From: CAYLMG01 sp964464635
Lineage (GTDB): Bacteria; Planctomycetota; Phycisphaerae; Sedimentisphaerales; Anaerobacaceae
DNA: 20,393 nucleotides
NCBI GenBank assembly: GCA_964464635.1
Contig: CAYXGT010000054.1
Span: 1 to 20,393 of the forward strand
Direction of reading: 5' to 3'
In this document: piece after piece, positions 14,210 through 20,393 of the stretch
How positions within the stretch are numbered: the first letter of the stretch is position 1
Layout: each line of letters opens with the position of its first letter
Translations under genes and position numbers: made by a program
Notes under the pieces: generated by a model
Database searches by the model: none
Told to the model about the DNA's origin: nothing
Seen by the model: the letters and a program-made list of their open reading frames with translations, nothing else

Positions 14210-15295
14210 CTACTGCTCGGAACGGTCCAATGTCAGGAGAGCGAGCCGATAGGGCAACCGGCCGTAGCTAACGTTAATCGCAGGATCACGACCCTGGTAA
14301 AGGAGCTGGAGGTTGTTGGGGTCAATGAGCATCTTTTCATCATATCCCTCGCGAATCATTTCTCCATGGCTGATGTCCCGAGTCCAGGGCGTCACACCCT
14401 CTTCGAAGGTAACATTGTTAATCCCGGCGAAGGGCTTCTGCCACGTGTTTGCATCCGGAACGGGCGTCCATTCGCCGTCGAGACGGTCGGATATCCAGGC
14501 GCGGTAGTACCTTGCCGGGCTCATGGCCTCGATCAGAGTCAGATAGGTGTCGGTGCCCTTGATCTTGTAGGTAATACTCCCCTCGAAAAGGTTGTTTCGC
14601 TGGTCTCGAATGGCAATCTCGGGGTCGCTCATGCCCTTGGGGAAGTCCTCAATCTTAGTCCGGCTGCGATAGAAGCAGCCATTGTCGCCGGTGAAGAACA
14701 GATAGGCGTGCGTGTCGTCGCAGATCACGTGGTAGTCGATCCAGAGCCCCGGGGCACCGGCCGGTTTGGTGTCAAAGAAGCTCTGTGGCTTACTCCAGGT
14801 CTCCGGCTTGGAGATATCATCAGTGGTTGAATACTGGGGGTGCTGAGATTGGTAAATCAGGTACCACTTCTTGTGCGGGGTAAAGTAGAAGACATGTGGA
14901 GCGCAGTGATAGCCGCGCAGGTTCGGATTGTTGTCAATATAATAGGGCTTGGCGTCAGCGGCCTCGGCCCAATCCGCAAAACTAAGATAGACCATGCTCC
15001 AACCGCCCCGGGTACTGGCGGTGGTAGCATAGATGTGCCATTTGTTGTCGTAACGGACGACAGTCGGGTCTTTGACGGACACGATATTGTGTGTTTCGTC
15101 GGAGACCGGACTGACCAGCACACCAGTGGACTTCCACTTGAGCGGCGTGGCAAAGGATAGCTTGGGAACGTCCGCACGTACCGTCGCTGTCACAGCAGGC
15201 TGGTTTTTGGGGGCTGGCTCAACCGCGGAAACGATAAAAACGCTGCCGGACAGCAGCACCGCAGCGGCAAACCAAAAGAGAATAGATTTTTTCAT
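14210..15295 (-). CDS. GH62 arabinoxylan alpha-L-arabinofuranohydrolase
   Basis: Inverting enzyme that removes alpha-1,2- or alpha-1,3-arabinofuranose from singly substituted xylose of arabinoxylan. 361 residues; AAAGGA precedes the ATG. Signal peptide 1-24 (SILFWFAAAVLLSGSVFIVSA). The five-bladed propeller carries the family triad: base Asp76 in SVKDPTVV, modulator Asp187 in LWIDYHVICDD, and acid Glu238 in NLFEGSITYK. Other GH62 hallmarks are GYHCAPHVFYF at 128-138, HKKWYLIYQSQ, FTGDNGCFYRS, WTRDISHGEMIR at 304-315 and LQLLYQG. The length is that of a single catalytic domain plus a short linker (25-45). It lies 38 bases after the GH51 gene and probably shares its transcript. Confidence 0.95.
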   Translation of the reverse strand: MKKSILFWFAAAVLLSGSVFIVSAVEPAPKNQPAVTATVRADVPKLSFATPLKWKSTGVLVSPVSDETHNIVSVKDPTVVRYDNKWHIYATTASTRGGWSMVYLSFADWAEAADAKPYYIDNNPNLRGYHCAPHVFYFTPHKKWYLIYQSQHPQYSTTDDISKPETWSKPQSFFDTKPAGAPGLWIDYHVICDDTHAYLFFTGDNGCFYRSRTKIEDFPKGMSDPEIAIRDQRNNLFEGSITYKIKGTDTYLTLIEAMSPARYYRAWISDRLDGEWTPVPDANTWQKPFAGINNVTFEEGVTPWTRDISHGEMIREGYDEKMLIDPNNLQLLYQGRDPAINVSYGRLPYRLALLTLDRSEQ

Positions 15296-15333
15296 AGCAA
15301 AATTCCTTTCTATCAGGTTATCTTATTCAATCA

Positions 15334-17637
15334 TTATTTCACCGGGAATTCATAGATATTGACGCTGAAGGGGGCGAAAGTCGGGTTCGCAGGGATGGCA
15401 TTCAGCGCTTGTTCTTCGATCTTGACGCCTGGTTCCTGGCCGACGACCACGTTAGCATTGAGACTCTGCGGTGCCATGCGGCGAAGGGTGCCTTTACCGG
15501 AGAGCTCGGCGCCGCGGATTTGAAGGCTCAGGGTTTGGGAGGACTCGGTTGGATTGATGACAGCGACGGTGAGGGCCTTGCGATCGGCCGTCCAGGCAGC
15601 GGCTACGTCCAGGGGGAAGGTATCGCTGCCGGCGTTTACTATGGGCTGTTCGCCGCCGGGAGGGTCCTTGGGTTTGGGCTGCGGGGAGTTGCCCGAGACA
15701 TCCACGGGAATCGTACCGAAGCGGTCGCGGTAGAACTTAAAGAGCATGCCGGTGGGATTGAGGACCGCCTGGCCGCGGGCGGCACTGTACGTGCCAGTGA
15801 TAAACGTCAACGCGCCGAGATGGTAAAGGTCGGAATGGCGAAACATCTCGTGAAAATTCCACGCATAAGCTGGAACGACTTTATAATTACCCCGGCCGCG
15901 ACCGCCGGCGTAGGCATATTCATCCAGCGCGATAGGGACGGGCTTATCCTTCAATGCGGGAATGCGGTTCAAGTATTCCTGATACTCTTCGTACTTGATG
16001 CGGATGTGGTTGGCCGGGCGGCGCATCCAGTCAACGAGAGGCTCGTTGGGGTCATTGGGTACCTGGGCTGCTTTAGCAAGATCAAAGTGTGTATTGTAGT
16101 TGTAGTAGTGTTCACTTATCATGTCCATGTTATCGAGGCAATTGAGAAACAGGACGCCCGTCCAATCGGCCGGACCGAGGTAATCGGGAATCAGCTTGTC
16201 GCTCAGTTTCAAGGACATCTTGGATCCGGTCATTGTGTCGGGCATTGCACCGCTGGCAATGAGGATGATGCCGGGGTCTGCTTTGCGCATAACCTTGGCA
16301 AAAAGGTTATGCTTATGTATGTACTGTTCGAGGGGCATGTAGCCGAACTGCCAGTCGCCCCACATTTCGTTGCCGATGTTCCAGAACTTGACGTGATAAG
16401 GCTCGGGGTGTCCGTTTGCGGCGCGCATCGCGCCCATAGGGGTGGTAACGGGACCATTGGTGTATTCCACGTATTCGGCGGCGGAACGGGCTTCGCCGAA
16501 GCCGGAATTGACAGTGATGTAGGGTTCGACCTCCGTAAGCCGGCAGAGGGTCATGAATTCGTCGGTACCGACATCGTTGGACTGCACAGCATTCCAGACA
16601 GGATCCAAGATAGGCGGGCGCTTATCGGGCTCGCCGATAGCGTCGCGCCAGTCGTGGGCCGAGACGAAGTTGCCGCCGGGCCAGCGATACACACCGGAAC
16701 GAAGGGATTTGAGCACGGCAATGACTTCAGGCCTCCAGCCCTGGATATTGTCGGCGGGCATCAGAGAAACGGCGCCGATGTACAGGGTGCCGGGGCCGGT
16801 GGCGGTGATTTCAAGCTTGGCATCGGCCGCATCAACCGGTGACTTGAAGGTGAGAGGAAATTTGGCGTAAGCAGGGGTCAGCTTGCTGATGGCCACTGTC
16901 TGGCGGTCAGCAGCGCCGGTTCCCCACACGAGACTGACAGAAACCTGAGCACCGGGGTCACCGGCGAGGACAATTCGACTGGTGTAGTCCTTGTCGCTCA
17001 TGAGGGTAAGACCCGCCTGGCGGATGCCGCGGGCTTCCGTGGGACTCAGTGCGACAGCGGGCGAGTGGTCGCCGACGTAGGCGTGCTGGGTGTCCATGGT
17101 GACGGATTCGGCCGGGCCGACGGGGCTCCAGCGCCGAGAGGCACCGAAGCCGCGGCGACCGCCTCGACCACGGCGTGCTCCGACGCGTTCAGCCGGGGCT
17201 GCGCCCTGGGCAGTGATGGGGTAGTAGAACTTGCGGTCGCCGATCATTTCAGCCCACATGCCGTTGTACACGAGGCCACCGGCGTGCTCGATGAACATTC
17301 CATAGATATAAGGCTGGATGGGAGAATACGTTTTGCCGGCGTCGATGACGGCATTGACGGGCGCGGGGGCTGTTGCGGCGGCGGAGGTTACGCGGACAAC
17401 ATCATCCAACAAAAGCTGAATGCGCAGCGTGCCGCCATCGATTGTGAATTGCGCGCCGTCGGGCAGCTCCTTTGAAACGGTTCCCCCTGCAAAGGCGGGA
17501 GAAAATGACATAGTAAATACTCCAATCGCAACCGCCAGAAACAGCCATCTTCGACTTGCGGATCGGTTCTCATTCTTTCGACAATCACCGTTCGTGGCGC
17601 CGGGTAATATTTCCGTGTGAATCATCGAGCTTTTCAT
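15334..17637 (-). CDS. GH51 alpha-L-arabinofuranosidase with unusual N-terminus
   Basis: 767 residues from the ATG at 17637. Retaining arabinofuranosidase: acid/base Glu424 in FWNIGNEMWGDW and nucleophile Glu573 in IALDEYAYAG; IYGMFIEHAGG (111-121) and YRWPGGNF (317-324) are also diagnostic. A CBM4-like insert spans about 175-297. The leader is long: 28 residues, then SRRWLFLAVAIGVF and a cleavage site near SPAFA-GG. The twin arginine makes Tat export possible. Residues about 55-86 (ELPDGAQFTIDGG, LRIQ, DDVVRVTSA) resemble the beginning of a GH31 N-terminal domain rather than GH51. An Arg/Gly-rich segment (151-169) lies just before the CBM4-like insert, and GGRGRGN follows the nucleophile closely. 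It is the second GH51 in the window, not a near-duplicate of the first. Confidence 0.92.
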   Translation of the reverse strand: MKSSMIHTEILPGATNGDCRKNENRSASRRWLFLAVAIGVFTMSFSPAFAGGTVSKELPDGAQFTIDGGTLRIQLLLDDVVRVTSAAATAPAPVNAVIDAGKTYSPIQPYIYGMFIEHAGGLVYNGMWAEMIGDRKFYYPITAQGAAPAERVGARRGRGGRRGFGASRRWSPVGPAESVTMDTQHAYVGDHSPAVALSPTEARGIRQAGLTLMSDKDYTSRIVLAGDPGAQVSVSLVWGTGAADRQTVAISKLTPAYAKFPLTFKSPVDAADAKLEITATGPGTLYIGAVSLMPADNIQGWRPEVIAVLKSLRSGVYRWPGGNFVSAHDWRDAIGEPDKRPPILDPVWNAVQSNDVGTDEFMTLCRLTEVEPYITVNSGFGEARSAAEYVEYTNGPVTTPMGAMRAANGHPEPYHVKFWNIGNEMWGDWQFGYMPLEQYIHKHNLFAKVMRKADPGIILIASGAMPDTMTGSKMSLKLSDKLIPDYLGPADWTGVLFLNCLDNMDMISEHYYNYNTHFDLAKAAQVPNDPNEPLVDWMRRPANHIRIKYEEYQEYLNRIPALKDKPVPIALDEYAYAGGRGRGNYKVVPAYAWNFHEMFRHSDLYHLGALTFITGTYSAARGQAVLNPTGMLFKFYRDRFGTIPVDVSGNSPQPKPKDPPGGEQPIVNAGSDTFPLDVAAAWTADRKALTVAVINPTESSQTLSLQIRGAELSGKGTLRRMAPQSLNANVVVGQEPGVKIEEQALNAIPANPTFAPFSVNIYEFPVK

Positions 17638-17643
17638 TTTTTT

Positions 17644-17648
17644 CTCCC
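17644..17648 (-). promoter_or_regulatory. Shine-Dalgarno of the second GH51 gene (decides the start)
   Basis: GGGAG six bases before the ATG at 17637. The upstream in-frame ATG at 17670 has no ribosome site and is not used here. Confidence 0.7.
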
Positions 17649-17661
17649 ATGAATAGATAGT

Positions 17662-17690
17662 ACAATACATTTTTTAGAGCAAGCCGTCAA
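17662..17690 (-). promoter_or_regulatory. Candidate sigma-70-type promoter for GH51-GH62
   Basis: TTGACG (17685-17690) and TATTGT (17662-17667) are separated by exactly 17 bases and lie about 25 bases before the GH51 start codon. Five of six and four of six positions match the consensus. It lies in the 117-base gap after the GH3-GH29 gene, so the genes leftward may have their own start. The leader RNA would be very short. Confidence 0.4.
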
Positions 17691-17754
17691 AGTCAAATGT
17701 CTTGGCGGCATCGACAATGCGACTCAAACCAAAACAGCCTTTTCACAAAAGATT

Positions 17755-20393
17755 TCAATAATACAACTCCACTTCCGCAAGCGTCGGAGCTATCCGGTAA
17801 CTGACAAACCGAATGCGCAGGTTGGTGGCGCTGGTCTCAGGCACGGATATAATGCGCTTGTAGCCAATGGTGGTGGCTTCGGCCAATTTCCGCCATTGAC
17901 CATCGGGCTCCTGCACTTCGATGGTGAAGGCTTCCACACGCTGGCCTCGCCGGATTTGTTCCTGCAGTACCACGCGTTTGAAGGTTATTTGGCGGGGCAG
18001 CGTGATCTCCAGCATGACCGGCGCGTCGGCATCGCCTCGCTGGACGGCTTCCCAGTAGGTTTCGTACTCACCGTCGAGGGCAGCAGAGGCCGGATGGTCG
18101 GGCAGGGAACTACTGGCGGTCAGGGTAACGCCGGTGGCGAGGTTGTTGCCGTAGCGGGTCTGCCGGAGTTCACCGAAGGCCTTCAAAACCTCCACCTCCG
18201 CGTCAGTGAAGAGGCCGCGCTTGTCCGGCGGCACGTTAATTATCAACGTCGCATTATGTCCCACGCTCTTTTCATACAGATACATCAAGTTGTCCGCCGA
18301 TTTAATGTTGCGGTCATTGTGATAGAACCAGCCCGGCAGAATCGACACATTGGCTTCGGCCGGGTACCAGTGCAAGACGGCGGCCCTGGCCAGGGTGGCG
18401 CGATCTCCCAGAACCCTGCCGGTCATGTCTCGCCAATCAAACTCCGCCACCGGCTTGTCCAGGCCGACGACGCTCCACTCGGTCTCCCTCGCCATGCCGG
18501 CCTCATTGCCGGCCCAGCGTACGTCCGGCCCCCTGTTGAAGATCACGGCTTGGGGCTGGAGCTTGCGAATGAGCTCACACCAGACGGCGTAAGAATACTT
18601 CTGGCCGCCCCTGGTCTTGGGCGTGGCGCCGTCAAACCAGACTTCCGCAACGGGGCCGTACTCCGTGAGCAGTTCGTACAACTGATTGAGGAAGTAGCGG
18701 TTGTAAGAATCGGCCTTGCACGCGAAGGCGACATTGGCACCGAGCCCCTGGGCAGGGGTTTCGCGGGTCCTGGTGGGCTCGCTCTTGAAAGAAGCGGGAT
18801 CCGTCGGGATGACCGTATCCGCGTAGTTGCTGCCGTCGCCGTAGTACCCAGCCTCACTCTCAATCTGAAACAGATCCGCCGGCGAGAGATAGATGCCCAC
18901 TTCCATGCCCTCCGCCCGGACGGCTTCGACGAACTCCCGTACCACGTCGCCCTTGCCTTCCTTCCAGGGGCTGTTCTTCACTGACTGCTCAGTATAACGC
19001 GAAGGCCACAGACAGAAGCCGTCGTGATGCTTGACAGTAAGGATGGCCATGGTCATGCCGGCGGATTTCAAGGCCTTGGCCCATTGCCGGGTGTCCAGGG
19101 TGGTTGGATTGAAAACGGTTGGACTCTCCTTGCCGGTGCCCCACTCTCGCCCGGTAAACGTATTAACCCCGAAATGCACAAATGCGTAAACCTCGTGTCG
19201 TCGCTGCCATGCATATTGTCGTTCGCTGGGCACAACAGCGGCAAGCAATTTCTCAAATGCCCTTTCCTCCGAAATCAGTTTAGCAAATGTCGCGGTTGCG
19301 GTGATGGTTATTGGCAACGTCAGCCGGATGTCGTCCGACGCAGCGCCGACGAGAAACTCATAATCTCCAGGCTCAACAACGTATTGCTTTTTCTCTGTGT
19401 CCCAGTAACGCAGGCGCGAGGCCGGGACTTCAACCGTGACCTGGTTCGATTGGCCGGCCTTTACATTCACACGGATAAATCCGCACAGCGTAAGCTTCGC
19501 TTGCGGGACACTGGATTTGATATGGCGGAAATAAACCTGTGCCACTTCATCGCCGTCCAGACCGCCGGTATTTTGGATCGTAAACGATACCTTGGCTATG
19601 CCATCGGCGGAAATCTTTTCCGAATCCAGCCTGCCATCCTGGAACGTGAACTTGGTGTAGCTCAAGCCGTGACCGAACGCGTAGAGGGGCTTTCCGCTGA
19701 AGTATCGATAAGTGCGATTGTTCATCGAATAGTCCGTAAAAGCAGGTAAATCCGTGGTGGCTCGGTAGAATGTCACCGGCAGATGGCCCGATGGATTGAC
19801 CTCGCCAAACAGGACTTCTGCAACGGCGCGGCCGCCTTCTTCACCGGGATACCACACTTGCAGAATCGCGGGCAGATGTTCGTCTTCCCACGGAAGCGCA
19901 ATAGCCGACCCGCTGCAATTGACCATGACCATCGGCTTGCCCGTGGCATGGATCGCCCGGATAAGCTGTGTTTGCACTTCGGGCAGTTCAATCGAATCAC
20001 GATCGAATCCTTCGCCTTCCTGCGCGGGTGTGATGCCGCCGACATAAATGATCAAGTCCGCATTCGCCGCATGGCTGAGGGCTTCGGCTTTGAGTTCCGA
20101 CAAGGGACGGTTCGTCTCGTTATCCTGGCGACTCCACGCAGCAGTCCCGGGCTTGGTGGTGACTGGACTGCCTTGTGCAAAAGTAACTTCGATATCCGTC
20201 CCGGCCAATTGCTTGATACCGTTCAGAATGGAGACCGGATGCGAAGCGGACCCGTGGTAATTGCCCTCCAACATAGAGGTCGATTTGCCATTTGGGCCGA
20301 TGACGGCAATCCGTTTGATTTTGGAGCGGTCAAGCGGGAGGATGCCGTCGTTCTTCAGCAGCACCAGGGATTGCCGCGCAACTTCCAGGGCCA
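17755..20393 (-). CDS. GH3-GH29-discoidin fusion (beta-xylosidase/glucosidase + alpha-L-fucosidase), cut by right window edge
   Basis: The frame is open to the right edge. Its first visible residues ALEVARQSLVLLKNDGILPL are mid-GH3, so no start lies in the window; the GTG at 20364 is not a real start. Visible parts in order: the GH3 alpha/beta sandwich domain with the acid/base region EGEGFDRDSIELP (about residues 125-137), the fibronectin-like domain after YAFGHGLSYTKFTF (about 238-365), a 25-residue joint, then a complete GH29 barrel (about 390-730): FVHFGVNTFTGREWG, TVKHHDGFCLWPS and nucleophile Asp in AEVWFDGATPK (about 587). A discoidin (CBM32-like) domain ends it (about 755-878; AALDGEYETYWEA). 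The GH3 barrel with its nucleophile is outside the window. Both catalytic parts look intact, so this should be a bifunctional enzyme. Substrate is uncertain: fucosylated xyloglucan or xylan side chains are possible. Confidence 0.9.
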   Translation of the reverse strand, partial: ALEVARQSLVLLKNDGILPLDRSKIKRIAVIGPNGKSTSMLEGNYHGSASHPVSILNGIKQLAGTDIEVTFAQGSPVTTKPGTAAWSRQDNETNRPLSELKAEALSHAANADLIIYVGGITPAQEGEGFDRDSIELPEVQTQLIRAIHATGKPMVMVNCSGSAIALPWEDEHLPAILQVWYPGEEGGRAVAEVLFGEVNPSGHLPVTFYRATTDLPAFTDYSMNNRTYRYFSGKPLYAFGHGLSYTKFTFQDGRLDSEKISADGIAKVSFTIQNTGGLDGDEVAQVYFRHIKSSVPQAKLTLCGFIRVNVKAGQSNQVTVEVPASRLRYWDTEKKQYVVEPGDYEFLVGAASDDIRLTLPITITATATFAKLISEERAFEKLLAAVVPSERQYAWQRRHEVYAFVHFGVNTFTGREWGTGKESPTVFNPTTLDTRQWAKALKSAGMTMAILTVKHHDGFCLWPSRYTEQSVKNSPWKEGKGDVVREFVEAVRAEGMEVGIYLSPADLFQIESEAGYYGDGSNYADTVIPTDPASFKSEPTRTRETPAQGLGANVAFACKADSYNRYFLNQLYELLTEYGPVAEVWFDGATPKTRGGQKYSYAVWCELIRKLQPQAVIFNRGPDVRWAGNEAGMARETEWSVVGLDKPVAEFDWRDMTGRVLGDRATLARAAVLHWYPAEANVSILPGWFYHNDRNIKSADNLMYLYEKSVGHNATLIINVPPDKRGLFTDAEVEVLKAFGELRQTRYGNNLATGVTLTASSSLPDHPASAALDGEYETYWEAVQRGDADAPVMLEITLPRQITFKRVVLQEQIRRGQRVEAFTIEVQEPDGQWRKLAEATTIGYKRIISVPETSATNLRIRFVSYRIAPTLAEVELYY

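Noticed and set aside
15409..16842. 477-codon plus-strand frame opposite the second GH51
   Set aside because: An antisense open frame produced by GC-rich codon usage; the minus strand carries a full GH51 with catalytic residues.
17896..18984. 362-codon plus-strand frame opposite GH29
   Set aside because: Antisense shadow of the GH29 part; no recognisable motifs or start signals.
20362..20364. GTG as start of a shorter GH3 protein
   Set aside because: Family sequence (ALEVARQSLV) continues upstream in frame to the window edge, so the gene simply runs off the window.

Overview
The window is a bacterial plant cell wall degradation locus, almost entirely a glucuronoarabinoxylan (xylan) toolbox. 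Nearly every gene is on the minus strand and encodes a secreted carbohydrate-active enzyme with its own signal peptide. No tRNA, rRNA, CRISPR array, transporter, regulator or SusC/SusD pair is visible. Secreted hydrolases without SusCD, Arg/Gly-rich inserts and many decayed IS elements would fit a polysaccharide-degrading member of the PVC group (Lentisphaerae, Planctomycetes/Phycisphaerae, Verrucomicrobia) or an unusual Bacteroidetes relative. This is inference only, because no phylogenetic marker is present.

Layout, left to right. (1) 1-938 (-): a GH51 alpha-L-arabinofuranosidase cut by the left edge. (2) 939-4201: a decayed AT-rich island. It holds a dead transposase tail (+), an apparently intact CE6-type acetylxylan esterase (+, 1703-2584), a dead CE15 glucuronoyl esterase (-), the start of an IS3-type OrfA, and an IS481-like transposase split by a REP/MITE-like hairpin repeat. 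(3) 4202-10840 (-): GH115 alpha-glucuronidase, GH43-CBM6, and a GH10 endoxylanase carrying two almost identical malectin domains. An IS200-like relic lies directly upstream of the GH43 gene. (4) 10957-15295 (-): GH2 with a C-terminal discoidin domain, a small secreted protein resembling only the C-terminal sandwich of GH43 xylosidases, and GH62 arabinofuranosidase. (5) 15334-20393 (-): a second GH51 with an unusual N-terminus, then a GH3-GH29-discoidin fusion that runs off the right edge.

Together the enzymes can be assigned to xylan parts. GH10 would cut the backbone. GH51 (two copies), GH62 and GH43 would remove arabinose or xylose. GH115 would remove (methyl)glucuronic acid. CE6 would remove acetyl groups. 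The now-dead CE15 would have cut the lignin-glucuronate ester. GH2, GH3 and GH29 would finish galactosyl, xylosyl/glucosyl and fucosyl ends. Tight spacing suggests co-transcription in at least the 13.5-14.1 kb and 15.3-17.6 kb parts.

The most notable observations are: the GH3-GH29-discoidin fusion; Arg/Gly-rich inserts shared by three neighbouring secreted proteins, at the same structural place in both GH51s; the stand-alone GH43 C-terminal module; the GH10 with a homogenised tandem malectin duplication; a GH51 whose leader resembles the start of a GH31 domain; and a set of gene relics that record the history of the esterase island.
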